Assembly: GCA_035048495.1 (NCBI GenBank)
Contig: JASUTR010000053.1
Location: forward strand, 1-64,000
DNA: 64,000 nucleotides
Origin: Euptelea pleiosperma
Lineage: Eukaryota; Streptophyta; Magnoliopsida; Ranunculales; Eupteleaceae
Direction: 5' to 3'
The notes below the pieces were generated by a model. The model did no database searches. It was given only the letters and a program-made list of their open reading frames with translations, and was not told the DNA's origin. Shown here piece by piece: positions 26,914-40,300 of the stretch (position 1 is its first letter; each line of letters begins with the position of its first letter). The translations under genes and the position numbers were made by a program.

Positions 26914-29900
26914 GTCGAAGAAGATTCGGGACTGTCGAAACAAGTTAGCTCCATCCGTGCGTCAACGTCTCAAATTGGACTCAGTTTGTGTGTTACATTC
27001 CGAAGCCTATAACTTGTGACTTTGTCGCAACCGGACCTCGTAATTGGACTAAAACTCTTACATTACTATTGTTTCAACATATTTGAAGTGTTGGAATAAG
27101 ATTTGGGACAGTCGAAACAAGTTAGCTCCATCCGTGCGTCAACGTCTCAAATTGGACTCAGTTTGTGTGTTACATTCCGAAGCCTATAACTTGGGACTTT
27201 GTCGTAACCGAACCTCGTAATTGGACTCAAACTCTTCCATTACTATTGTTTCAACACATTTGAAGTGTTTGAACAAGATTCGGGACAGTCGAAACAAGTT
27301 AGCTCCATCCGTGCGTCAACGTCTCAAATTGGACTCAGTTTGTGTGTTACATTCCAAAGCCTATAACTTGTGACATTTTCGTAACCGAACCTCGTAATTG
27401 GACTCAAACTCTTCCATTACTATTGTTTCAACACATTTGAAGTGTTTGAACAAGATTCGGGACAGTCGAAACAAGTTAGCTCCATCCGTGCGTCAACGTC
27501 TCAAATTGGACTCAGTTTGTGTGTTACATTCCAAAGCCTATAACTTGTGACTTTGTCGCAACCGAACCTCGTAACTTTACTCAAACTCTTCCATTACTAT
27601 TGTTTCAACATATTTGAAGTGTTGGAATAAGATTTGGGACAGTCGAAACAAGTTAGCTCCATCCGTGCGTCAACGTCTCAAATTGGACTCAGTTTGTGTG
27701 TTACATTCCGAAGCCTATAACTTGGGACTTTGTCGTAACCGAACCTCGTAATTGGACTCAAACTCTTCCATTACTATTGTTTCAACACATGTGAAGTGTT
27801 TGAACAAGATTCGGGACAGTCGAAACAAGTTAGCTCCATCCGTGCGTCAACGTCTCAAATTGGACTCAGTTTGTGTGTTACATTCCAAAGCCTATAACTT
27901 GTGACTTTGTCGCAACCGAACCTCGTAACTTTACTCAAACTCTTCCATTACTATTGTTTCAACATATTTGAAGTGTTGGAATAAGATTTGGGACAGTCGA
28001 AACAAGTTAGCTCCATCCGTGCGTCAACGTCTCAAATTGGACTCAGTTTGTGTGTTACATTCCGAAGCCTATAACTTGGGACTTTGTCGTAACCGAACCT
28101 CGTAATTGGACTCAAACTCTTCCATTACTATTGTTTCAACACATGTGAAGTGTTTGAACAAGATTCGGGACAGTCGAAACAAGTTAGCTCCATCCGTGCG
28201 TCAACGTCTCAAATTGGACTCAGTTTGTGTGTTACATTCCAAAGCCTATAACTTGTGACTTTGTCGCAACCGAACCTCGTAACTTTACTCAAACTCTTCC
28301 ATTACTATTGTTTCAACACATTTGAAGTGTTTGAACAAGATTCGGGACAGTCGAAACAAGTTAGCTCCATCCGTGCGTCAACGTCTCAAATTGGACTCAG
28401 TTTGTGTGTTACATTCCAAAGCCTATAACTTGTGACTTTGTCGCAACCGAACCTCGTAACTTTACTCAAACTCTTCCATTACTATTGTTTCAACACATTT
28501 GAAGTGTCGAAGAAGATTCGGGACTGTCGAAACAAGTTAGCTCCATCCGTGCGTCAACGTCTCAAATTGGACTCAGTTTGTGTGTTACATTCCGAAGCCT
28601 ATAACTTGTGACTTTGTCGCAACCGAACCTCGTAATTGGACTCAAACTCTTACATTACTATTGTTTCAACATATTTGAAGTGTTGGAATAAGATTTGGGA
28701 CAGTCGAAACAAGTTAGCTCCATCCGTGCGTCAACGTCTCAAATTGGACTCAGTTTGTGTGTTACATTCCGAAGCCTATAACTTGGGACTTTGTCGTAAC
28801 CGAACCTCGTAATTGGACTCAAACTCTTCCATTACTATTGTTTCAACACATTTGAAGTGTTTGAACAAGATTTGGGACAGTCGAAACAAGTTAGCTCCAT
28901 CCGTGCGTCAACGTCTCAAATTGGACTCAGTTTGTGTGTTACATTCCAAAGCCTATAACTTGTGACATTTTCGTAACCGAACCTCGTAATTGGACTCAAA
29001 CTCTTCCATTACTATTGTTTCAACACATTTGAAGTGTTTGAACAAGATTCGGGACAGTCGAAACAAGTTAGCTCCATCCGTGCGTCAACGTCTCAAATTG
29101 GACTCAGTTTGTGTGTTACATTCCAAAGCCTATAACTTGTGACTTTGTCGCAACCGAACCTCGTAACTTTACTCAAACTCTTCCATTACTATTGTTTCAA
29201 CACATTTGAAGTGTTTGAACAAGATTCGGGACAGTCGAAACAAGTTAGCTCCATCCGTGCGTCAACGTCTCAAATTGGACTCAGTTTGTGTGTTACATTC
29301 CGAAGCCTATAACTTGTGACTTTGTCGCAACCGAACCTCGTAACTTTACTCAAACTCTTCCATTACTATTGTTTCAACACATGTGAAGTGTTTGAACAAG
29401 ATTCGGGACAGTCGAAACAAGTTAGCTCCATCCGTGCGTCAACGTCTCAAATTGGACTCAGTTTGTGTGTTACATTCCAAAGCCTATAACTTGTGACTTT
29501 GTCGCAACCGAACCTCGTAACTTTACTCAAACTCTTCCATTACTATTGTTTCAACACATTTGAAGTGTTTGAACAAGATTCGGGACAGTCGAAACAAGTT
29601 AGCTCCATCCGTGCGTCAACGTCTCAAATTGGACTCAGTTTGTGTGTTACATTCCAAAGCCTATAACTTGTGACTTTGTCGCAACCGAACCTCGTAACTT
29701 TACTCAAACTCTTCCATTACTATTGTTTCAACACATTTGAAGTGTTGAACAAGATTTGGGACAGTCGAAACAAGTTAGCTCCATCCGTGCGTCAACGTCT
29801 CAAATTGGACTCAGTTTGTGTGTTACATTCCGAAGCCTATAACTTGTGACTTTGTCGCAACCGAACCTCGTAATTGGACTCAAACTCTTCCATTACTATT

Positions 29901-30627
29901 GTTTCAACATATTTGAAGTGTTGAACAAGATTTGGGACAGTCGAAACAAGTTAGCTCCATCCGTGCGTCAACGTCTCAAATTGGACTCAGTTTGTGTGTT
30001 ACATTCCAAAGCCTATAACTTGTGACTTTGTCGTAACCGAACCTCGTAATTGGACTCAAACTCTTCCATTACTATTGTTTCAACACATTTGAAGTGTTTG
30101 AACAAGATTTGGGACAGTCGAAACAAGTTAGCTCCATCCGTGCGTCAACGTCTCAAATTGGACTCAGTTTGTGTGTTACATTCCAAAGCCTATAACTTGT
30201 GACTTTGTCGTAACCGAACCTCGTAATTGGACTCAAACTCTTCCATTACTATTGTTTCAACACATTTGAAGTGTTGGAACAAGATTTGGGACAGTCGAAA
30301 CAAGTTAGCTCCATCCGTGCGTCAACGTCTCAAATTGGACTCAGTTTGTGTGTTACATTCCAAAGCCTATAACTTGTGACTTTGTCGCAACCGAACCTCG
30401 TAACTTTACTCAAACTCTTCCATTACTATTGTTTCAACACATTTGAAGTGTTTGAACAAGATTCGGGACAGTCGAAACAAGTTAGCTCCATCCGTGCGTC
30501 AACGTCTCAAATTGGACTCAGTTTGTGTGTTACATTCCAAAGCCTATAACTTGTGACTTTGTCGCAACCGAACCTCGTAACTTTACTCAAACTCTTCCAT
30601 TACTATTGTTTCAACACATTTGAAGTG
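26914..30627 (+). repeat. 21-monomer higher-order repeat, copy 2
   Basis: The offset from the preceding copy is 3,713-3,714 bp at two markers: GTCGAAGAAG (23201 and 26914) and GTTGAACAAG (26031 and 29745). A related monomer, with GTCTGAACAAG, follows at 30628, one more unit length on. Inside this copy a second GTCGAAGAAG monomer (28505) lies 9 monomers downstream of the first, where copy 1 has GTTCGAACAAG (near 24793), so the unit also contains a 9-monomer internal echo. Confidence 0.85.
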
Positions 30628-33600
30628 TCTGAACAAGATTCGGGACAGTCGAAACAAGTTAGCTCCATCCGTGCGTCAACGTCTCAAATTGGACTCAGTT
30701 TGTGTGTTACATTCCGAAGCCTATAACTTGTGACTTTGTCGCAACCGAACCTCGTAATTGGACTCAAACTCTTCCATTACTATTGTTTCAACACATTTGA
30801 AGTGTTTGAATAAGATTTGGGACAGTCGAAACAAGTTAGCTCCATCCGTGCGTCAACGTCTCAAATTGGACTCAGTTTGTGTGTTACATTCCAAAGCCTA
30901 TAACTTGTGACTTTGTCGCAACCGAACCTCGTAACTTGACTCAAACTCTTCCATTACTATTGTTTCAACACATTTGAAGTGTTTGAACAAGATTCGGGAC
31001 AGTCGAAACAAGTTAGCTCCATCCGTGCGTCAACGTCTCAAATTGGACTCAGTTTGTGTGTTACATTCCAAAGCCTATAACTTGTGACTTTGTCGCAACC
31101 GAACCTCGTAACTTTACTCAAACTCTTCCATTACTATTGTTTCAACACATTTGAAGTGTTGGAACAAGATTTGGGACAGTCGAAACAAGTTAGCTCCATC
31201 CGTGCGTCAACGTCTCAAATTGGACTCAGTTTGTGTGTTACATTCCAAAGCCTATAACTTGTGACTTTGTCGCAACCGAACCTCGTAACTTGACTCAAAC
31301 TCTTCCATTACTATTGTTTCAACACATTTGAAGTGTTTGAACAAGATTCGGGACAGTCGAAACAAGTTAGCTCCATCCGTGCGTCAACGTCTCAAATTGG
31401 ACTCAGTTTGTGTGTTACATTCCGAAGCCTATAACTTGTGACTTTGTCGCAACCGAACCTCGTAACTTGACTCAAACTCTTCCATTACTATTGTTTCAAC
31501 ACATTTGAAGTGTTCGAACAAGATTCGGGACAGTCGAAACAAGTTAGCTCCATCCGTGCGTCAACGTCTCAAATTGGACTCAGTTTGTGTGTTACATTCC
31601 GAAGCCTATAACTTGTGACTTTGTCGCAACCGAACCTCGTAATTGGACTCAAACTCTTCCATTACTATTGTTTCAACATATTTGAAGTGTTGGAATAAGA
31701 TTTGGGACAGTCGAAACAAGTTAGCTCCATCCGTGCGTCAACGTCTCAAATTGGACTCAGTTTGTGTGTTACATTCCAAAGCCTATAACTTGTGACTTTG
31801 TCGCAACCGAACCTCGTAATTGGACTCAAACTCTTCCATTACTATTGTTTCAACACATTTGAAGTGTTTGAACAAGATTTGGGACAGTCGAAACAAGTTA
31901 GCTCCATCCGTGCGTCAACGTCTCAAATTGGACTCAGTTTGTGTGTTACATTCCAAAGCCTATAACTTGTGACTTTGTCGCAACCGAACCTCGTAACTTG
32001 ACTCAAACTCTTCCATTACTATTGTTTCAACATATTTGAAGTGTTGGAATAAGATTTGGGACAGTCGAAACAAGTTAGCTCCATCCGTGCGTCAACGTCT
32101 CAAATTGGACTCAGTTTGTGTGTTACATTCCGAAGCCTATAACTTGGGACTTTGTCGTAACCGAACCTCGTAATTGGACTCAAACTCTTCCATTACTATT
32201 GTTTCAACACATTTGAAGTGTTTGAACAAGATTCGGGACAGTCGAAACAAGTTAGCTCCATCCGTGCGTCAACGTCTCAAATTGGACTCAGTTTGTGTGT
32301 TACATTCCAAAGCCTATAACTTGTGACTTTGTCGCAACCGAACCTCGTAACTTTACTCAAACTCTTCCATTACTATTGTTTCAACACATGTGAAGTGTTT
32401 GAACAAGATTCGGGACAGTCGAAACAAGTTAGCTCCATCCGTGCGTCAACGTCTCAAATTGGACTCAGTTTGTGTGTTACATTCCAAAGCCTATAACTTG
32501 TGACTTTGTCGCAACCGAACCTCGTAACTTTACTCAAACTCTTCCATTACTATTGTTTCAACACATTTGAAGTGTTTGAATAAGATTTGGGACAGTCGAA
32601 ACAAGTTAGCTCCATCCGTGCGTCAACGTCTCAAATTGGACTCAGTTTGTGTGTTACATTCCAAAGCCTATAACTTGTGACTTTGTCGCAACCGAACCTC
32701 GTAACTTTACTCAAACTCTTCCATTACTATTGTTTCAACACATTTGAAGTGTTCGAACAAGATTCGGGACTGTCGAAACAAGTTAGCTCCATCCGTGCGT
32801 CAACGTCTCAAATTGGACTCAGTTTGTGTGTTACATTCCGAAGCCTATAACTTGTGACTTTGTCGCAACCGACCTCGTAATTGGACTAAAACTCTTACAT
32901 TACTATTGTTTCAACATATTTGAAGTGTTGGAATAAGATTTGGGACAGTCGAAACAAGTTAGCTCCATCCGTGCGTCAACGTCTCAAATTGGACTCAGTT
33001 TGTGTGTTACATTCCGAAGCCTATAACTTGGGACTTTGTCGTAACCGAACCTCGTAATTGGACTCAAACTCTTCCATTACTATTGTTTCAACACATTTGA
33101 AGTGTTTGAACAAGATTTGGGACAGTCGAAACAAGTTAGCTCCATCCGTGCGTCAACGTCTCAAATTGGACTCAGTTTGTGTGTTACATTCCAAAGCCTA
33201 TAACTTGTGACTTTGTCGCAACCGAACCTCGTAACTTGACTCAAACTCTTCCATTACTATTGTTTCAACACATTTGAAGTGTTTGAACAAGATTCGGGAC
33301 AGTCGAAACAAGTTAGCTCCATCCGTGCGTCAACGTCTCAAATTGGACTCAGTTTGTGTGTTACATTCCAAAGCCTATAACTTGTGACTTTGTCGCAACC
33401 GAACCTCGTAACTTTACTCAAACTCTTCCATTACTATTGTTTCAACACATTTGAAGTGTTGGAACAAGATTCGGGACAGTGGAAACAAGTTAGCTCCATC
33501 CGTGCGTCAACGTCTCAAATTGGACTCAGTTTGTGTGTTACATTCCAAAGCCTATAACTTGTGACTTTGTCGCAACCGAACCTCGTAACTTTACTCAAAC

Positions 33601-35999
33601 TCTTCCATTACTATTGTTTCAACACATTTGAAGTGTTGGAACAAGATTTGGGACAGTCAAAACAAGTTAGCTCCATCCGTGCGTCAACGTCTCAAATTGG
33701 ACTCAGTTTGTGTGTTACATTCCGAAGCCTATAACTTGTGACTTTGTCGCAACCGGACCTCGTAATTGGACTCAAACTCTTCCATTACTATTGTTTCAAC
33801 ATATTTGAAGTGTTGAATAAGATTTGGGACAGTCGAAACAAGTTAGCTCCATCCGTGCGTCAACGTCTCAAATTGGACTCAGTTTGTGTGTTACATTCCA
33901 AAGCCTATAACTTGTGACTTTGTCGTAACCGAACCTCGTAATTGGACTCAAACTCTTCCATTACTATTGTTTCAACACATTTGAAGTGTTTGAACAAGAT
34001 TTGGGACAGTCGAAACAAGTTAGCTCCATCCGTGCGTCAACGTCTCAAATTGGACTCAGTTTGTGTGTTACATTCCAAAGCCTATAACTTGTGACTTTGT
34101 CGTAACCGAACCTCGTAATTGGACTCAAACTCTTCCATTACTATTGTTTCAACACATTTGAAGTGTTTGAACAAGATTTGGGACAGTCGAAACAAGTTAG
34201 CTCCATCCGTGCGTCAACGTCTCAAATTGGACTCAGTTTGTGTGTTACATTCCAAAGCCTATAACTTGTGACTTTGTCGCAACCGAACCTCGTAACTTGA
34301 CTCAAACTCTTCCATTACTATTGTTTCAACACATTTGAAGTGTTTGAACAAGATTCGGGACAGTCGAAACAAGTTAGCTCCATCCGTGCGTCAACGTCTC
34401 AAATTGGACTCAGTTTGTGTGTTACATTCCAAAGCCTATAACTTGTGACTTTGTCGCAACCGAACCTCGTAACTTTACTCAAACTCTTCCATTACTATTG
34501 TTTCAACATATTTGAAGTGTTGAACAAGATTCGGGACAGTCGAAACAAGTTAGCTCCATCCGTGCGTCAACGTCTCAAATTGGACTCAGTTTGTGTGTTA
34601 CATTCCGAAGCCTATAACTTGGGACTTTGTCGTAACCGAACCTCGTAATTGGACTCAAACTCTTCCATTACTATTGTTTCAACATATTTGAAGTGTTTGA
34701 ACAAGATTTGGGACAGTCGAAACAAGTTAGCTCCATCCGTGCGTCAACGTCTCAAATTGGACTCAGTTTGTGTGTTACATTCCAAAGCCTATAACTTGTG
34801 ACTTTGTCGCAACCGAACCTCGTAACTTTACTCAAACTCTTCCATTACTATTGTTTCAACACATGTGAAGTGTTTGAACAAGATTCGGGACAGTCGAAAC
34901 AAGTTAGCTCCATCCGTGCGTCAACGTCTCAAATTGGACTCAGTTTGTGTGTTACATTCCAAAGCCTATAACTTGTGACTTTGTCGCAACCGAACCTCGT
35001 AACTTTACACAAACTCTTCCATTACTATTGTTTCAACACATTTGAAGTGTTGGAACAAGATTTGGGACAGTCGAAACAAGTTAGCTCCATCCGTGCGTCA
35101 ACGTCTCAAATTGGACTCAGTTTGTGTGTTACATTCCAAAGCCTATAACTTGTGACTTTGTCGCAACCGAACCTCGTAACTTCACTCAAACTCTTCCATT
35201 ACTATTGTTTCAACACATTTGAAGTGTTTGAACAAGATTCGGGACAGTCGAAACAAGTTAGCTCCATCCGTGCGTCAACGTCTCAAATTGGACTCAGTTT
35301 GTGTGTTACATTCAGAAGCCTATAACTTGTGACTTTGTCGCAACCGAACCTCGTAACTTTACTCAAACTCTTCCATTACTATTGTTTCAACACATTTGAA
35401 GTGTCCGAACAAGATTCGGGACAGTCGAAACAAGTTAGCTCCATCCGTGCGTCAACGTCTCAAATTGGACTCAGTTTGTGTGTTACATTCCGAAGCCTAT
35501 AACTTGTGACTTTGTCGCAACCGACCTCGTAATTGGACTAAAACTCTTACATTACTATTGTTTCAACATATTTGAAGTGTTGGAATAAGATTTGGGACAG
35601 TCGAAACAAGTTAGCTCCATCCGTGCGTCAACGTCTCAAATTGGACTCAGTTTGTGTGTTACATTCCAAAGCCTATAACTTGTGACTTTGTCGTAACCGA
35701 ACCTCGTAATTGGACTCAAACTCTTCCATTACTATTGTTTCAACACATTTGAAGTGTTTGAACAAGATTTGGGACAGTCGAAACAAGTTAGCTCCATCCG
35801 TGCGTCAACGTCTCAAATTGGACTCAGTTTGTGTGTTACATTCCAAAGCCTATAACTTGTGACTTTGTCGCAACCGAACCTCGTAACTTTACTCAAACTC
35901 TTCCATTACTATTGTTTCAACATATTTGAAGTGTTGGAATAAGATTTGGGACAGTCGAAACAAGTTAGCTCCATCCGTGCGTCAACGTCTCAAATTGGA
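30628..35999 (+). repeat. Transitional array segment
   Basis: About 30 monomers. CTTGACTC is frequent (for example near 30930, 31290, 31460, 31997, 33235 and 34295). TAAAACTCTTAC monomers appear near 32883 and 35532 and then are not seen until about 55166. CACATGT appears near 32386 and 34861 and then not until about 45297. Here the CATATTT/TTGGAATAAG monomer is often followed by CCAAAGCC/TTGTGAC (31768, 33895, 35665) rather than its usual partner, showing that linked markers have been recombined. Position 33481 has a private CAGTGGAAAC. Confidence 0.8.
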
Positions 36000-37202
36000 C
36001 TCAGTTTGTGTGTTACATTCCGAAGCCTATAACTTGTGACTTTGTCGTAACCGAACCTCGTAATTGGACTCAAACTCTTCCATTACTATTGTTTCAACAC
36101 ATTTGAAGTGTTTGAACAAGATTCGGGACAGTCGAAACAAGTTAGCTCCATCCGTGCGTCAACGTCTCAAATTGGACTCAGTTTGTGTGTTACATTCCAA
36201 AGCCTATAACTTGTGACTTTGTCGCAACCGAACCTCGTAACTTTACTCAAACTCTTCCATTACTATTGTTTCAACACATTTGAAGTGTTTGAACAAGATT
36301 CGGGACAGTCGAAACAAGTTAGCTCCATCCGTGCGTCAACGTCTCAAATTGGACTCAGTTTGTGTGTTACATTCCAAAGCCTATAACTTGTGACTTTGTC
36401 GCAACCGAACCTCGTAACTTTACTCAAACTCTTCCATTACTATTGTTTCAACACATTTGAAGTGTTTGAACAAGATTTGGGACAGTCGAAACAAGTTAGC
36501 TCCATCCGTGCGTCAACGTCTCAAATTGGACTCAGTTTGTGTGTTACATTCCAAAGCCTATAACTTGTGACTTTGTCGCAACCGAACCTCGTAACTTTAC
36601 TCAAACTCTTCCATTACTATTGTTTCAACACATTTGAAGTGTCTGAACAAGATTCGGGACAGTCGAAACAAGTTAGCTCCATCCGTGCGTCAACGTCTCA
36701 AATTGGACTCAGTTTGTGTGTTACATTCCGAAGCCTATAACTTGTGACTTTGTCGCAACCGAACCTCGTAATTGGACTCAAACTCTTCCATTACTATTGT
36801 TTCAACATATTTGAAGTGTTGGAATAAGATTTGGGACAGTCGAAACAAGTTAGCTCCATCCGTGCGTCAACGTCTCAAATTGGACTCAGTTTGTGTGTTA
36901 CATTCCGAAGCCTATAACTTGTGACTTTGTCGTAACCGAACCTCGTAATTGGACTCAAACTCTTCCATTACTATTGTTTCAACACATTTGAAGTGTTTGA
37001 ACAAGATTTGGGACAGTCGAAACAAGTTAGCTCCATCCGTGCGTCAACGTCTCAAATTGGACTCAGTTTGTGTGTTACATTCCAAAGCCTATAACTTGTG
37101 ACTTTGTCGCAACCGAACCTCGTAACTTGACTCAAACTCTTCCATTACTATTGTTTCAACACATTTGAAGTGTTTGAACAAGATTCGGGACAGTCGAAAC
37201 AA

Positions 37203-37379
37203 GTTAGCTCCATCCGTGCGTCAACGTCTCAAATTGGACTCAGTTTGTGTGTTACATTCCAAAGCCTATAACTTGTGACTTTGTCGCAACCGAACCTCGT
37301 AATTGGACTCAAACTCTTCCATTACTATTGTTTCAACACATTTGAAGTGTTGGAACAAGATTTGGGACAGTCGAAACAA
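37203..37379 (+). repeat. Reference 177-bp monomer (phase definition)
   Basis: A representative monomer used to number positions. Position 1 is GTTAGCTCC; 30-40 is AATTGGACTCA; 42-56 covers the TG-rich stretch and TTACATTCC; 61-70 is AGCCTATAAC; 81-90 is GTCGCAACCG; 94-98 is CTCGT; 120-132 is TTACTATTGTTTC; 135-149 is the ACAC...GTGT segment; 159-173 is TTCGGGACAGTCGAA; 171-177 is GAAACAA. The start is arbitrary because the array is circularly permutable. The consensus carries 8 CpG sites against about 7.1 expected from its C and G counts. Confidence 0.95.
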
Positions 37380-40300
37380 GTTAGCTCCATCCGTGCGTCA
37401 ACGTCTCAAATTGGACTCAGTTTGTGTGTTACATTCCAAAGCCTATAACTTGTGACTTTGTCGCAACCGAACCTCGTAACTTTACTCAAACTCTTCCATT
37501 ACTATTGTTTCAACACATTTGAAGTGTTTGAACAAGATTTGGGACAGTCGAAACAAGTTAGCTCCATCCGTGCGTCAACGTCTCAAATTGGACTCAGTTT
37601 GTGTGTTACATTCCGAAGCCTATAACTTGTGACTTTGTCGTAACCGAACCTCGTAATTGGACTCAAACTCTTCCATTACTATTGTTTCAACACATTTGAA
37701 GTGTTTGAACAAGATTCGGGACAGTCGAAACAAGTTAGCTCCATCCGTGCGTCAACGTCTCAAATTGGACTCAGTTTGTGTGTTACATTCCAAAGCCTAT
37801 AACTTGTGACTTTGTCGCAACCGAACCTCGTAACTTTACTCAAACTCTTCCATTACTATTGTTTCAACACATTTGAAGTGTTTGAACAAGATTCGGGACA
37901 GTCGAAACAAGTTAGCTCCATCCGTGCGTCAACGTCTCAAATTGGACTCAGTTTGTGTGTTACATTCCAAAGCCTATAACTTGTGACTTTGTCGCAACCG
38001 AACCTCGTAACTTGACTCAAACTCTTCCATTACTATTGTTTCAACACATTTGAAGTGTTTGAACAAGATTCGGGACAGTCGAAACAAGTTAGCTCCATCC
38101 GTGCGTCAACGTCTCAAATTGGACTCAGTTTGTGTGTTACATTCCAAAGCCTATAACTTGTGACTTTGTCGCAACCGAACCTCGTAACTTTACTCAAACT
38201 CTTCCATTACTATTGTTTCAACACATTTGAAGTGTCTGAACAAGATTCGGGACAGTCGAAACAAGTTAGCTCCATCCGTGCGTCAACGTCTCAAATTGGA
38301 CTCAGTTTGTGTGTTACATTCCGAAGCCTATAACTTGTGACTTTGTCGCAACCGAACCTCGTAATTGGACTCAAACTCTTCCATTACTATTGTTTCAACA
38401 TATTTGAAGTGTTGGAATAAGATTTGGGACAGTCGAAACAAGTTAGCTCCATCCGTGCGTCAACGTCTCAAATTGGACTCAGTTTGTGTGTTACATTCCG
38501 AAGCCTATAACTTGGGACTTTGTCGTAACCGAACCTCGTAATTGGACTCAAACTCTTCCATTACTATTGTTTCAACATATTTGAAGTGTTTGAACAAGAT
38601 TTGGGACAGTCGAAACAAGTTAGCTCCATCCGTGCGTCAACGTCTCAAATTGGACTCAGTTTGTGTGTTACATTCCAAAGCCTATAACTTGTGACTTTGT
38701 CGTAACCGAACCTCGTAATTGGACTCAAACTCTTCCATTACTATTGTTTCAACACATTTGAAGTGTTTGAACAAGATTCGGGACAGTCGAAACAAGTTAG
38801 CTCCATCCGTGCGTCAACGTCTCAAATTGGACTCAGTTTGTGTGTTACATTCCAAAGCCTATAACTTGTGACTTTGTCGCAACCGAACCTCGTAACTTTA
38901 CTCAAACTCTTCCATTACTATTGTTTCAACACATTTGAAGTGTTTGAACAAGATTCGGGACAGTCGAAACAAGTTAGCTCCATCCGTGCGTCAACGTCTC
39001 AAATTGGACTCAGTTTGTGTGTTACATTCCAAAGCCTATAACTTGTGACTTTGTCGCAACCGAACCTCGTAACTTTACTCAAACTCTTCCATTACTATTG
39101 TTTCAACACATTTGAAGTGTTGGAACAAGATTTGGGACAGTCGAAACAAGTTAGCTCCATCCGTGCGTCAACGTCTCAAATTGGACTCAGTTTGTGTGTT
39201 ACATTCCAAAGCCTATAACTTGTGACTTTGTCGCAACCGAACCTCGTAACTTGACTCAAACTCTTCCATTACTATTGTTTCAACACATTTGAAGTGTTTG
39301 AACAAGATTCGGGACAGTCGAAACAAGTTAGCTCCATCCGTGCGTCAACGTCTCAAATTGGACTCAGTTTGTGTGTTACATTCCGAAGCCTATAACTTGT
39401 GACTTTGTCGCAACCGAACCTCGTAACTTGACTCAAACTCTTCCATTACTATTGTTTCAACACATTTGAAGTGTTTGAACAAGATTCGGGACAGTCGAAA
39501 CAAGTTAGCTCCATCCGTGCGTCAACGTCTCAAATTGGACTCAGTTTGTGTGTTACATTCCGAAGCCTATAACTTGTGACTTTGTCGCAACCGAACCTCG
39601 TAATTGGACTCAAACTCTTCCATTACTATTGTTTCAACACATTTGAAGTGTTGGAACAAGATTTGGGACAGTCGAAACAAGTTAGCTCCATCCGTGCGTC
39701 AACGTCTCAAATTGGACTCAGTTTGTGTGTTACATTCCGAAGCCTATAACTTGGGACTTTGTCGTAACCGAACCTCGTAATTGGACTCAAACTCTTCCAT
39801 TACTATTGTTTCAACACATTTGAAGTGTTTGAACAAGATTTGGGACAGTCGAAACAAGTTAGCTCCATCCGTGCGTCAACGTCTCAAATTGGACTCAGTT
39901 TGTGTGTTACATTCCAAAGCCTATAACTTGTGACTTTGTCGCAACCGAACCTCGTAATTGGACTCAAACTCTTCCATTACTATTGTTTCAACACATTTGA
40001 AGTGTTTGAACAAGATTCGGGACAGTCGAAACAAGTTAGCTCCATCCGTGCGTCAACGTCTCAAATTGGACTCAGTTTGTGTGTTACATTCCGAAGCCTA
40101 TAACTTGTGACTTTGTCGTAACCGAACCTCGTAATTGGACTCAAACTCTTCCATTACTATTGTTTCAACACATTTGAAGTGTTTGAACAAGATTTGGGAC
40201 AGTCGAAACAAGTTAGCTCCATCCGTGCGTCAACGTCTCAAATTGGACTCAGTTTGTGTGTTACATTCCAAAGCCTATAACTTGTGACTTTGTCGCAACC

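Noticed and set aside
37270..37310. Minus-strand Pol III B-box-like GGTTCGGTTGC (complement of GCAACCGAACC), hinting at a tRNA or SINE origin
   Set aside because: The best A-box-like candidate (TGGAAGAGTTT, minus strand) is poor and only about 25 bp from the B-box-like site, closer than is normal. Frequent AACCAAACC and AACCGGACC alleles break the B box, and no tRNA fold was found.
37203..37379. CRISPR-like array
   Set aside because: The period is constant at 177 bp and the whole unit is repeated. There are no short repeats separated by unique spacers and no cas genes.
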